Assembly (NCBI GenBank): GCA_002011615.1
Contig: MTOH01000013.1
Span: 18,772-82,771, forward strand
Direction of reading: 5' to 3'
Origin: Candidatus Hydrothermus pacificus
Lineage (GTDB): Bacteria > Hydrothermota > Hydrothermia > Hydrothermales > Hydrothermaceae
Length of the DNA: 64,000 nt
Both the position numbers and the translations under genes were made by a program. Under the pieces are notes generated by a model. That model worked only from the letters and a program-made list of their open reading frames with translations, was not told the DNA's origin and did no database searches. The stretch's first letter is position 1, and each line of letters begins with the position of its first letter. This document shows positions 9,778 to 23,775 of this stretch, one piece after another.

Positions 9778-10854
9778 ATGCCTGTAACAATGAAGCAACT
9801 TTTAGAGGAGATGGTGCACAGGGGAGCAACAGACCTGCATATCTCAGCAGGTGCACCTCCCCTTTTCAGAATAGATGGAATTCTTGTTCCTTCAAATTAT
9901 GATATTTTGACAAAAGAAGAGGCACAGCAACTTGTATATTCTGTTATGACAGAAGAACAGAAGAAAAAACTTGAGGAAGAATGGGAGGTTGATTTTTCTT
10001 TCGGTATCACAGGACTTTCAAGATTCAGGGCAAATTCCTACAGACAGAGAGGTTCTGTCTCAATTGCTATAAGAACAATACCTTATAAGATAAGAAGTTT
10101 TGCGGAACTCGGTTTACCTCCTGTAGTTGAGGAACTGGCAACAAGGCATAAAGGACTTATTCTCGTTACAGGTCCTACAGGTCATGGAAAATCCACAACT
10201 CTTGCATCTATTATTGAAAAGATAAACAATGAAAGAAGATGTCATATTCTTACAATAGAGGACCCTATTGAATATCTTTTTGGAAACAAAAAAGCATACA
10301 TAACACAGAGACAGGTGGAATCCGATACAAAGACTTTTGGAAGAGCTTTGAAATATGCTCTCAGACAGGACCCGGATGTTGTGATGGTAGGTGAGATGAG
10401 AGACCTTGAGACAATATCTGCAGCACTTACTATTTCCGAAACAGGACACCTTACCCTTGCAACTCTTCATACCAACTCAGCAGTGGAATCCATAAACAGA
10501 ATAATAGATGTTTTTCCTCCTCACCAGCAACAGCAGGTTAGAACTCAGCTTGCTTTTGTTTTACTTGGAGTTGTTACTCAGTCACTTTTACCCAGAGTAG
10601 GTGGTGGAAGAGTTCTTGCATGTGAAGTCCTTGTTGCAACTCCTGCAGTCCGTGCAATGATAAGGGATAACAAAGCTCACCAGATTTATTCATTAATGCA
10701 GGCGGGGCAGAAATACGGTATGCAGACCATGAATCAATCTCTATATAAGCTTTACATGCAGAGGAGAATAACTCTGGAGACAGCTCTTTCTTTTTCAAGG
10801 GACCCCGAGGAACTGGAAAGAATGATAAGAGAAAAATCAACAGTTGTTAAATAG
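9778..10854 (+). CDS. pilT: Twitching motility ATPase PilT
   Basis: GATDLHISAGAPPLFRIDG, GPTGHGKSTTLA, GEMRDLETISAALTISETGHLTLATLHTNSA. Confidence 0.95.
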   Translation: MPVTMKQLLEEMVHRGATDLHISAGAPPLFRIDGILVPSNYDILTKEEAQQLVYSVMTEEQKKKLEEEWEVDFSFGITGLSRFRANSYRQRGSVSIAIRTIPYKIRSFAELGLPPVVEELATRHKGLILVTGPTGHGKSTTLASIIEKINNERRCHILTIEDPIEYLFGNKKAYITQRQVESDTKTFGRALKYALRQDPDVVMVGEMRDLETISAALTISETGHLTLATLHTNSAVESINRIIDVFPPHQQQQVRTQLAFVLLGVVTQSLLPRVGGGRVLACEVLVATPAVRAMIRDNKAHQIYSLMQAGQKYGMQTMNQSLYKLYMQRRITLETALSFSRDPEELERMIREKSTVVK

Positions 10855-10862
10855 AATATAGT

Positions 10863-13107
10863 TTGATAACATCACATTTAGAGAAATTAGTTCTTTCACT
10901 GAGTTCAAAGGTTGAAAATGTCTCAAATCAATGGAGCGAGGAAGAAATACAGATACTTAAAAAATTTTTCTTGGAAAAATATAAGGAGAAAGCAGAGTTT
11001 CTTTTTGAAAACAGTAAGCCGAGAATTTTTGTTATTGAAAATGATAGAGATTTTAAAACTCTGAGAGAGGCGCTCGAACATTTTCTTAATAATGCCGAAA
11101 GCATATCTGAAAGGGAAAGATTTATCTATCTTTTATTTGTCTCTAAATTGAGATTTATTAAATTCAAGGAAGAAATTCCAGAAGAATATATAGAGGATAT
11201 TTTAAACCTGTTCAACGATAATATTCTTAAAAAGATTTCCCATTCTATTTTAAAGATGAAACACTATATTGGCAGGAAGGAAAGTGTGACTGAGAATCTG
11301 ATAGAAAAGCTGGACAGAAAATATCAAAATCTCTTAAAGATATTCCATACCTTCTATGTGGATGTCAACTTTAGTAATCTTTGCACCCTTGAAAAAGAGT
11401 ATCTTAATAGATATTTAAGGGGTTTTACAATTCCTGATAAATACCAGGATAAATTTAAAAAGGAATGGGAAAGAGCGAATAAAACATGGAAGGAAGATGA
11501 AGCTTATTTAAAAAATCTGGAGTTACAGGAGAAAAAGCTTCTAGACGATTTAAAAGAGAGTGCAAATATAGAAATTGGTGATTTCAGCAAAGAACTGCGA
11601 AATTTACTATTAAAAGATAAATTTAACCTTTTACTTCCCTATATAAAAGAAAAGACTGCGAAGTGGTTGAGGTCATTTGGTATAATTCTGAGAGATTATG
11701 AATCTCTACAGAAAGTTAAAAAAGATTATGAAGATAGATTGAAGAGAAATATTTTTAAAGATAAATTCAGCCCTCTTTTGCCCACCCCTGATGTTTTGAT
11801 TAAAGAATGGGAGGAAGCGAAACCCCTGCTTTTAAAGAGAGATGCAAAGACTACAAAAGCCCTGGAACAGATATTTTTTGAGTACTATATGCAGAAGAAA
11901 AAAGAAGGAGCGGATTTTGTTTTTCTTGAAAATTTTGTGAAAAAAGGCTTTTTATCTGCTCAACTTGATGTTGATACTTTTGAAAAAGAACTGTCCTATT
12001 TTATGGATGAGGTATTCATACCCCATGTGACAGGTTCCTATCTGATTAACCAGGTTTATATAATACCTGATGAGATGGATGAAGGTAAAGAAAAGGATTT
12101 ATCTTACTGGATAACCTTTAAAAAGTTACCAAAGGGAGAGTACTATATAGCAGGTGATATGGAAAATTTAAGAGTTGAATTCCCTTTAAAGATTGATAAA
12201 GCAGATTTCCCTGTCAGGTTTAAAGAGGTAGTTTGTGTCCTGGTTTATGATATAAGAGGTTCAACTTTTATGTCATTAAGACTGAAAGACCCTGTGAAAG
12301 AACTGTCAATAAAAAACCAGTTCAGCAAGGAAATCTTGCAGGTGATTAAAAAATATGGTGGGTTTCCACTAAAAGATTTAGGCGATGGAGGAGTTGTTCT
12401 TTTTGCCGGAAACTCAAAAGAAATCTTTGAGGAGATTTTTGAGGAGGCTTTTCTACCAAAAGGCAGGAGTTTAAGGATTCCCAAGCTTTTTGAAAAAGAG
12501 GTAAAGGTTCTGCCCTCTGAGGATACCGCAACTCGCGCAATACTCTGTGCAAGAGATATGTACAGGAAATCTTTTGACTTTATAAGAGATAAATACTCAA
12601 AATACAGGGATTGGTTTCCTGATGTTGTGGAAAATTATCCTCCCCTTAAAGCTCTTTTTCGCCTTGGTATAGGAATTGCCGGAGGAAAACCGGGTAAGCA
12701 TATCCATATAGATTACAACAGCTTTGGAGATATAGATGCATCAGGTTCTATAATAAATGTGGCGAATTTGCTTGCTCAGGGCAAAAATCCCATCACTTCT
12801 CTGATTTATGTTGATTCTACTACATTTTTCTCTTTTCTTATGAATTCTTCAGAGTGGGATATTGAATGTGAAGAAGAGAGTATATTTGATAGAGTCAGGT
12901 TTTATCTCAATAATTTTGATGATTTCTGGGTTTACGATTTTCCTTTAAGAGAAATAAAGGTAAAAATAAGAGGGACTGATTTGCTTGACCAGCCAGAGAA
13001 AGAAAAAGGACTTTTATTACAGGTCCCTGATGAGCTGGAGATTGGAGATGATGATGAGTTTATTGTTAAAAATCATCCTGTGAAACTTGTTTATGAGGTG
13101 GAGCCTT

Positions 13108-13124
<17 letters not shown>
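10863..13124 (+). CDS. Large protein with C-terminal class III nucleotide cyclase-like domain
   Basis: VYDIRGSTFMSL, KDLGDGGVVLFAG, GIGIAGG...DYNSFGDIDASGSIINVANLLAQ resemble cyclase homology domain motifs. Confidence 0.6.
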
Positions 13125-16597
<3,473 letters not shown>

Positions 16598-16598
16598 G

Positions 16599-16940
16599 CT
16601 ATCTCAAACTTTTTATTTCAGGGAACCACCTTGAGTCTTTACATTTGAGCCATTTTAAAGATATACCGAATTCTCTTGATATCTTCTGCAAAACCTTTTC
16701 AGGAACTTTCTCTCCAGATTTTTCATATTTTTTATACTTTTTTAAAGGAATTTTAAGTTTTTTTGCCATCTCTTCTTCATTTAATCCGAGCATGCATCTT
16801 AAAACCCATAGTCTCAAGTTTGTATTTTCCTTTTCCTCAATCACAAGGTTTTTGAAATAGACCTCAGGAGTGTGTATATTTTCAATAAACTTTCTCAGAT
16901 ATTCCATTGTCAAAAGCCTGTAAGTAACCTTATCTTTCAT
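16599..16940 (-). CDS. XRE-like HTH protein, putative antitoxin partner
   Basis: LRLWVLRCMLGLNEEEMAKKLKIPLKKYKKYEKSGEKVPEKVLQKIS helix-turn-helix; overlaps the NTase gene by 11 nt. Confidence 0.65.
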   Translation of the reverse strand: MKDKVTYRLLTMEYLRKFIENIHTPEVYFKNLVIEEKENTNLRLWVLRCMLGLNEEEMAKKLKIPLKKYKKYEKSGEKVPEKVLQKISREFGISLKWLKCKDSRWFPEIKSLR

Positions 16941-17415
16941 CGTGAAGTCTTTTAAGTTTTTCTATATCATCCAGATCTCTTAATCTACCTGCTTTCTTTT
17001 TCATTTTTAACAAATCTTCCAGCGAAACCACTTTAATTTCTATATTTCTGAATCTCACCCTTTTTTTCTTTATCTTTCTATATTCATATTCTAAAAGAAC
17101 ATCAACAGAAATAAAAGGATTATAGGGATGAATGAAGGTGAAAGTTTTTGCTCCTTTTTCTTTAATCCATATCTCTCTTTTTTCCTTATCTGCAAGATTT
17201 TCAGGGTTTTCCGGAACTCTTGGTTTAAATTTGAGTTTTTCCATTAATTTAATAAATTTTTTCACATTCTGTATAGAAAGGTCAATCACTAAATCCAAGT
17301 CTTTTGTTAACCTTTCATATCCGTAGATTACCACAGCGACACCTCCTGCAACTGCATATCTTATGTTCTCTTTTGAAAGTTCTCTCAGCACATCTATTAT
17401 TCCGGGCTTTTTCAT
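16930..17415 (-). CDS. Nucleotidyltransferase-fold protein (AbiEii/MNT-like toxin candidate)
   Basis: YAVAGGVAVVIYGYERLTKDLDLVID (GG/GS-x-DxD type), SVDVLLEYEY. Confidence 0.7.
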   Translation of the reverse strand: MKKPGIIDVLRELSKENIRYAVAGGVAVVIYGYERLTKDLDLVIDLSIQNVKKFIKLMEKLKFKPRVPENPENLADKEKREIWIKEKGAKTFTFIHPYNPFISVDVLLEYEYRKIKKKRVRFRNIEIKVVSLEDLLKMKKKAGRLRDLDDIEKLKRLHDER

Positions 17416-17491
17416 ATTTTTATTTTAAAGCAAAAAAATCTCTTTCTTTAATTAACTTCACTTAAAATAAAGTCTTTCTGCTATATAAATT

Positions 17492-19888
17492 TCAATCTAT
17501 CTCAAAATCCAGAATTCCATTCCTCTCAAAAACTTTTATCCTGCCACCTTCTTTGATTTTACCCTCTATAATCATCTTTGCTATTTCATTTTCCACATAT
17601 CTTGCAATAACTCTTCTTAAAGGTCTTGCACCAAAGGAGGGGTCAAAGCCCCGCTGGGCAAGGAATTTCTTTGAGGATTCATCAAGTTCGATTGATATCC
17701 CTTTTTCCTGTAAGGATTCTTTTAAAGGTTCTATTGACAGGTCAACAATTTTGAGAATTTCTTTTTCTGTAAGGGGATTGAATATAACTATTTCATCAAT
17801 TCTATTCAGAAACTCGGGCCTGAAATATCCTCTTAGTTCCCGCATCGCAGTTAAATATCTTTCTTCATAAGACTTTGAATTGTCTAAGAGTTTATCTCCT
17901 GCTATATTTGAAGTCATTATTATAACTGTATTTCTGAAATCTACAATATGCCCCTGAGAATCAGTGAGTCTTCCCGCATCAAAAACCTGGAGAAGTATGT
18001 TAAAAACATCAGGGTGTGCCTTTTCTATTTCATCAAATAGTATTACCTGATAGGGTCTTCTCCTTACAGCCTCTGTTAATTGACCTCCTTTTTCATACCC
18101 TATGTACCCGGGAGGAGCACCTATAAGCCTTGAAACAGAGTGTTTTTCCATATATTCTGACATATCAATTCTTATAAGGGCATTCTCATCGTTAAATAGA
18201 AACCTTGCAAGCTGTCTTGTAAGATGGGTTTTACCCACTCCTGTAGGACCCAGGAATAAAAACACTCCTATGGGTCTATCTTTTCCTGATATTCCTGCTC
18301 TGTTTCTCCTTATTGCATCGGATAAGACTTCAATAGCCCTGTCCTGACCTATAACTCTTTTTTTGAGTTCCTCTTCCATCCTCAGCAGTTTTTGCACCTC
18401 CTCTTCAAGCAGATTATGGGCAGGTATTCCTGTCTGTTTTGAAACTATATAAGCAATATCATTTTCATCAACAACATCATCAACTCTTGTTTTGTTTTCC
18501 CATTCTTTTTTCTTCTCCTCAAATATTTTTTTGTAGTGGTCGAGTTTTTCCTTGATCTCTTTTGCCCTTTTATCATCACCATATTTAACCGCGATTTCAC
18601 CTTCCTCTTCCAGTTTCTCAATTTCCTCTTTTAGAGATTTTAAATCCTGTGGCATCTCAGAGACCCTCATTTTTGTATAACTGCATGCCTCATCAAGAAG
18701 GTCTATTGCCTTATCAGGGAGTTTTCTACCTGTGAGATACCTGTGAGAAAGTTTTGCAGATGCTATAAGAGCTTTATCAGTTATCCTGACTTTATGAAAA
18801 CTCTCATACCTTTGTTTGAGCCCTTTGAGGATTTCTATTGTTTCATCAACAGTAGGTTCTCTAACATAGACAGGCTGAAACCTTCTTTCAAGAGCGCCAT
18901 CCTTTTCTATATGTTCCCTGTATTCATCGAGTGTAGTTGCACCTATTACTCTTATTTCTCCAGATGCAAGAGAAGGTTTCAGCAGGTTTGCCGCATCCAT
19001 CGCACCTTCAGCAGCACCTGCACCCACGAGCGTATGAATTTCATCAATGAATAAAATTATTTCATCTTTTCTTTTCTTAACCTCTTCAATAACAGCCTTT
19101 AATCTATCCTCAAATTCTCCTCTGAATTTACTTCCTGCAAGAAGTGAGCCCATATCAAGCCCTAAAATTCTTTTATCTTTTAAAGGGTCAGGAACATCTT
19201 CAGCCACTATTTTTTGAGCTATTCCATAAACGATTGCTGTTTTCCCGACTCCTGGTTCTCCTATTAAAACAGGATTATTCTTTGTTTTTCTCAAAAGCAC
19301 CTGCATTACCCGTGTTATTTCTTCTCCTCTTCCTATAACAGGGTCAAGTTTTCCATCTTTTGCAAGTTTTGTAATATCAGTGGTATATCTTTCAAGTGCT
19401 TTATACTTTGTTTCAGCTGAAGGGTCGGTTACCCTCTGTGTTCCCCTTATCTCATAAAGTGCCTTATAAATCTTTTCTTTATCAATACCAAAATCTTTAA
19501 AGATTCTTCCTGTTTCACCATCCCCGATTTCCTGCATTGCAAGCAGGAAATGCTCCTGAGCTATGTAATCATCGTTCAGTCTTTTTGCTTCATCATCTGC
19601 AATCTCAAAAACTCTTTGAAGTCTCGGGGTTATGTAAATCTGGAGTGGAGCAGAGGAGTAAGTTTCAACAGAGGGCGTTCTTTTTAAAGCCCTTAAGAGC
19701 CTTTCCTTTAAAGTATAGGCAGGTATGTTTAATTTTTTAAAAATTTCAGAAACAACTCCTTCTTCCTGCTCAAGTAAGGTGTAAAAAAGGTGCTCTACAT
19801 CGAGTTGCTGGTGTTTTAATTTTCCCAGTAAATCCTGTGCTTTTGCAATCGCCTCTTTTGCTCCATCAGTAAACCTGTCAATTCTCAT
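17492..19888 (-). CDS. Clp/Hsp100 double-AAA+ ATPase (ClpB/ClpC family)
   Basis: Clp N-domain, two Walker A motifs ([16 protein letters not shown]), short middle domain. Confidence 0.95.
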   Translation of the reverse strand: MRIDRFTDGAKEAIAKAQDLLGKLKHQQLDVEHLFYTLLEQEEGVVSEIFKKLNIPAYTLKERLLRALKRTPSVETYSSAPLQIYITPRLQRVFEIADDEAKRLNDDYIAQEHFLLAMQEIGDGETGRIFKDFGIDKEKIYKALYEIRGTQRVTDPSAETKYKALERYTTDITKLAKDGKLDPVIGRGEEITRVMQVLLRKTKNNPVLIGEPGVGKTAIVYGIAQKIVAEDVPDPLKDKRILGLDMGSLLAGSKFRGEFEDRLKAVIEEVKKRKDEIILFIDEIHTLVGAGAAEGAMDAANLLKPSLASGEIRVIGATTLDEYREHIEKDGALERRFQPVYVREPTVDETIEILKGLKQRYESFHKVRITDKALIASAKLSHRYLTGRKLPDKAIDLLDEACSYTKMRVSEMPQDLKSLKEEIEKLEEEGEIAVKYGDDKRAKEIKEKLDHYKKIFEEKKKEWENKTRVDDVVDENDIAYIVSKQTGIPAHNLLEEEVQKLLRMEEELKKRVIGQDRAIEVLSDAIRRNRAGISGKDRPIGVFLFLGPTGVGKTHLTRQLARFLFNDENALIRIDMSEYMEKHSVSRLIGAPPGYIGYEKGGQLTEAVRRRPYQVILFDEIEKAHPDVFNILLQVFDAGRLTDSQGHIVDFRNTVIIMTSNIAGDKLLDNSKSYEERYLTAMRELRGYFRPEFLNRIDEIVIFNPLTEKEILKIVDLSIEPLKESLQEKGISIELDESSKKFLAQRGFDPSFGARPLRRVIARYVENEIAKMIIEGKIKEGGRIKVFERNGILDFEID

Positions 19889-19916
19889 TTTATCACCTCA
19901 TCTTAAATTTTGCTAA

Positions 19917-19945
19917 AAAATACAGGGAAAACAAGGATTTGTCAA
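19917..19945 (-). promoter_or_regulatory. sigma70-like promoter of the Clp ATPase gene
   Basis: Minus strand TTGACA-N17-TATTTT; TGTCAA at 19940-19945 and AAAATA at 19917-19922 on plus strand. Confidence 0.65.
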
Positions 19946-20106
19946 GGGGACTTGAGAAGAAGCTTAAAATACATACATAACAGGTATAAATGAATCTATA
20001 TTTTATCCCGTGTCACAATCTTTATACTGTATTAAAATTTTTTTAATTTGCAAAAATATCTGTTAAAAAGTTAAAATAAAAACTAAAAATATACAGGAGG
20101 TGTGAA

Positions 20107-21378
20107 ATGGTGGTAATTGATATTCTTGTTATGTTTCCTATAATAATTTCCCCTTCCCCTGAGTCTAATCCAAAAATTCAAAAAAGAAATAGTGGTTATA
20201 TGATTGTCTATGAGATGGAAGATAATAAAGTTTACGGTGCCGATTTGACCTAGGATGGGGCATTGATGGATACCTTTAAAATAGCAGAACCTTTGTGGGA
20301 TGGTTGCCTGGAAAAGCCGGATATTGCCAGAATCGTAAATGATACCTTTTTTGTTGTGTATCAATATACTCCTCATATAAACTCTTCGGACACGGTTTAC
20401 TATTCGGTTCTTGGTAGAAATATCTTTTATCAGGACTCAGTATTTATGGGTCCAGAAATAATTCTCTATCAGGGAATTAATAACTACTATTCTACTCATG
20501 GGTACAAGAATCCCTTTATTGCAGGAGGAGATTCCTCCTACCTTTTACTTGTCCGGGATTTTACGATAAATCCTGCATTTGTTCAGAGCATATATTCCTT
20601 TCTTAATAAGACTGGTAGTATAGTATATGAGTACAGTGCCAATCCAGGAACAGGATTATATTCCCTGGATTTCGAATCATTTTTTTATATAGTGGACCAT
20701 CTTGAGCCAGGATGGGGTGGTGATACAATGTATCTTTTTAAATTTGATGAGTCGGGTAATCTTGTAGAAAAAAGTTCTTTTTATGACCTGGTTACTACAG
20801 AGTTTTTCCCTCAGATTCAGGAAGAAAATAATTATATTGCTGTTGCCTTTCCTTATAATTCTCTTCTGATTCATTTCTTTCATACAGTTGATACTTTTAT
20901 CACCACTTTTAATACCTATTCACCTTCAGATGTTATCTTTAAACTCCTTTCAACCCCTTATTATTTTTATCTTTTTGTGGTAAATAATGACACTTTGAAG
21001 GGACAGAGATTTTTCTTCAACGGAACGCCCAAAGATACATCCTTTATCACGATTTATATCGAAGATTCTCCTTTTAACAACCTTGATGGGATATGGGATG
21101 GAACGAGGTTTTTTCTGATTTATGAAAAAAATAATGATATTTACGGTTTATTTGTTGATACAACCATGTCTGTGAAGGTGGATGAAAAATATGTAAAGAA
21201 GCAAGAAAATATAAGGCTTAGTTCTCTGATTTTGAGAAATTTAAAATTTTTTAACAACAAGGTATTTTCACTTTACACCATTACCGGTAACAGGATAGAT
21301 AGTAATTTACCGCCATCTGGAATTTATTTGATGAGAGACAGGAAAGGGAGGAAAACAAAGGTTCTTATCTTTCGATAA
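20107..21378 (+). pseudogene. Secreted protein with T9SS-like C-terminal tail, interrupted by in-frame TAG at 20251-20253
   Basis: AGGAGGT 5 nt upstream of ATG 20107; codons 1-48, TAG, then same-frame continuation into ORF 20263..21378; C-term FSLYTITGNRIDSNLPPSGIYLMRDRKGRKTKVLIFR. Confidence 0.65.
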
Positions 21379-21430
21379 TTTTTGAAAGAAATTTTTTCTA
21401 TCCTTTATAATATAAGTATAATATAAGATC

Positions 21431-21736
21431 ATGAAAAAGTCAGAGGTAATAAAATATTTGAGAAATGTAAGAGAAATTTTGAAAAAGGCAGGCACAAAAG
21501 ATGGATATTATGTGAATTTAAAACATGTAAGAGAAGCATTTGGTACGCTTTATCTTGGTATTTTAAAGGCGATTGATGAAGTGCTATTAAGATCAGGCAT
21601 AGAAGAAGAGGACATTCCTCAGAATGTGAAGGGGTACAGGAAATATATACTGAAATACAGAGGTAGATACTCCAGGGTAATAGATTTTTTTAATGACCTT
21701 CATAAGGTCTTTCTCAAAAGATTTCTGGCGACGTAG
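21431..21736 (+). CDS. Small conserved-type protein (DUF5618-like)
   Basis: 101 aa, KKSEVIKYLRNVREILKKAG...YYVNLKHVREAFGTLYLGILKAIDEVL; stop codon lies in the tRNA gene. Confidence 0.6.
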   Translation: MKKSEVIKYLRNVREILKKAGTKDGYYVNLKHVREAFGTLYLGILKAIDEVLLRSGIEEEDIPQNVKGYRKYILKYRGRYSRVIDFFNDLHKVFLKRFLAT

Positions 21737-21798
21737 CTCAGGGGTAGAGCAGGGGTTTCATAAGCCCTGTGTCGGCGGTTCAAACCCGCCCGTCGCCA
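21727..21798 (+). tRNA. tRNA-Met (CAT), elongator-like
   Basis: GGCGACG acceptor pairs with CGTCGCC; GCTC/GAGC D stem; anticodon loop TTCATAA; GGCGG TTCAAAC CCGCC T arm; CCA not encoded. Confidence 0.93.
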
Positions 21799-21923
21799 TT
21801 TCATTCCAGTTCATCGTCTTGTTTATGTATTTGCATTATCAGTTTATTTAAAAATGGGAGCTGAATAAAAAAGATTTGTTTTTACTTTCCACTTCTAACC
21901 TGCAACTTGTCAGCTCTTATTTT

Positions 21924-22211
21924 TTAAGAGTCAACTTTTGTCCTTTCTATCCTCATTGTCACTGTATTTATTCTGTCAGGACATACAACAACTTTTATAT
22001 TTTCTTCCTTTTCCCATGGAAAACTTCCTCCGCACTGAAATGTGCAGAGATAGGGGAATATATTGTGAAGGAAGAAAGGACAGAGGTCTATTCCTCGGGC
22101 AGTTTTTTCACTGCTGAAAATCGTGAGGTCAATTTCTTCACCCTTTTTATGTCCTGCTGAACATTCACCTTTAACATCAATTATTTCACCGGTTAACCTG
22201 TATTCATCCAT
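21924..22211 (-). CDS. TIGR04076-like cysteine-containing small protein
   Basis: GECSAGHKKGEEIDL...GIDLCPFFLHNIFPYLCTFQCGGSFPWEKEENIKVVVCPDRINTV; AGGAGG upstream. Confidence 0.8.
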   Translation of the reverse strand: MDEYRLTGEIIDVKGECSAGHKKGEEIDLTIFSSEKTARGIDLCPFFLHNIFPYLCTFQCGGSFPWEKEENIKVVVCPDRINTVTMRIERTKVDS

Positions 22212-22267
22212 TTTTGACCTCCTTTTGAAAGATTATAATTTTAATCTGTATACTTTATTGTTTAAAA

Positions 22268-23074
22268 ATGAGAAGAAATTTATGGGTTATATTTTTTTGG
22301 GTTTCCTGTTTAAGAGGCGATTTCCAGTTTGCTATTTTTGGAGATAATCAGGGAATTTCTCCTTTTTTAAAAGAAATTATAAAAGAGGTAAATGTTTTAA
22401 AACCTGATTTTATTATCTGTGCAGGGGATATGATCCCTGGATATTTTAAAGACACTGTGGAGATAAAAGATGCATGGGAAGATTTTAAAAAGGAAATAGA
22501 GAACTTAAATATATCCTTTTATCCTGTTCCAGGCAACAGAGATATATGGGATAAAAATTCAAGAGATATGTATATCAAAGAGTGGAGGAGAACATATTAT
22601 TCTTTTAAATACAGAAATTCATTTTTTATAATCCTTGATACAGAGGGAAAGGGGAAAGAAGAAAACAGCATGAAAGGAAAGCAGTTTGAATGGTTAAAAA
22701 AAGAACTTGAAAAAAATAAATCTATTAAGCACAAATTTATTTTTCTACACAGACCTCTGTGGCTTTATAAAAACTCAAACTGGTTTAGAGAAATACATCC
22801 TCTCTTGTTAAAATACAATGTTGAAGCGGTTTTTGCAGGACATGTGCACATTTACTGTTTCAATGAAATTGATGGAATAAAATACATAATAACAGGTGGA
22901 GCTGGAAAACATTTAAGCCTTGAAGAAGAAAAAGGTGGATTCAATCATTATTTACTTGTAAAGGTAAAAGAAGATTCCATTAATATAATGGTTATAAAAC
23001 CCGGTGGTATCTTTCCTGAGAATGTGATGACGTTTGAGAAAATAGAGGAAGATATAAAAAAAGTTTTAAGATGA
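22268..23074 (+). CDS. Calcineurin-like metallophosphoesterase
   Basis: FGDNQG, DFIICAGDMIPG, PVPGNRD, FLHRPLW, FAGHVHIY motifs. Confidence 0.85.
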   Translation: MRRNLWVIFFWVSCLRGDFQFAIFGDNQGISPFLKEIIKEVNVLKPDFIICAGDMIPGYFKDTVEIKDAWEDFKKEIENLNISFYPVPGNRDIWDKNSRDMYIKEWRRTYYSFKYRNSFFIILDTEGKGKEENSMKGKQFEWLKKELEKNKSIKHKFIFLHRPLWLYKNSNWFREIHPLLLKYNVEAVFAGHVHIYCFNEIDGIKYIITGGAGKHLSLEEEKGGFNHYLLVKVKEDSINIMVIKPGGIFPENVMTFEKIEEDIKKVLR

Positions 23075-23103
23075 TTGAACTTTTGCCTTACTTGCAGTAT
23101 AAT
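23075..23103 (+). promoter_or_regulatory. Promoter of AbrB/PIN operon
   Basis: TTGAAC-N17-TATAAT, then GTATAATGTAATAC partial palindrome and AGGAGG before ATG 23129. Confidence 0.55.
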
Positions 23104-23128
23104 GTAATACTTAAATAAGGAGGTAAAA

Positions 23129-23377
23129 ATGTCAATAACAAAGATTACCCAAAAGGGTCAGATTACTTTACCAAAGGATGTAAGGAATAAACTCCACATT
23201 TTACCGGGAGATTATTTGATCATAAAGGTTGAGAAAGACAAAATAATTTTGAAGCCGAGAGGTGACATTAAAAAACTGAGAGGAACGGTAAAGGTAAAGT
23301 CAAGGCAGAACTTTAAAAAGCTTGTTCAGAAGGCAAATTATCAAAGAGCAAAGGATGTAGATGGGGAAAAAGGATGA
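23129..23377 (+). CDS. AbrB/MazE-like antitoxin (VapB-like)
   Basis: SITKITQKGQITLPKDVRNKLHILPGDYLIIKVEKDKIILKP. Confidence 0.88.
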   Translation: MSITKITQKGQITLPKDVRNKLHILPGDYLIIKVEKDKIILKPRGDIKKLRGTVKVKSRQNFKKLVQKANYQRAKDVDGEKG

Positions 23378-23772
23378 AAATAATTGATTCAAATATAATT
23401 TTGAGATTTCTTACAAATGATGTACCTGAAAAAGCAGAAAAATGTGAAAAATTGCTGGAAAGAGTCGAAAGAGATGAAGAGACTGTATATCTTCCCTTAC
23501 TTGTTATTACAGAAATAGTGTATGTTCTTGAAAAAATATATAAAGAACCAAAATGGAAGATATATTCACTTTTAGAACCCATTTTAAGATTAAGAAAAGT
23601 TTATGTGGAACAAAAAAGAATTGTTTTAAAAGCACTTGAACTCTATGCAGAAAAGAATATAGATTTCACCGATGCATGGATTTCTGTCAGGGCAAAAGCT
23701 AAAAATTATCCGATTTACTCCTATGACCGAGATTTTGATAAGATAAAAAAAGTTAAAAGAATAGAACCTTAA
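23374..23772 (+). CDS. PIN-domain ribonuclease toxin (VapC-like)
   Basis: IIDSNIILRFL, VITEIVYVLEK, FTDAWIS, YSYDRDFDKI acidic residues; overlaps antitoxin by 4 nt. Confidence 0.88.
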   Translation: MKIIDSNIILRFLTNDVPEKAEKCEKLLERVERDEETVYLPLLVITEIVYVLEKIYKEPKWKIYSLLEPILRLRKVYVEQKRIVLKALELYAEKNIDFTDAWISVRAKAKNYPIYSYDRDFDKIKKVKRIEP

Positions 23773-23775
23773 AAG

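Noticed and set aside
21727-21798. tRNA-Ile2 with CAT anticodon (lysidine substrate)
   Set aside because: GGCGACG acceptor and overall body look like elongator tRNA-Met. tilS is in the window but that does not identify this tRNA. Not fully excluded.
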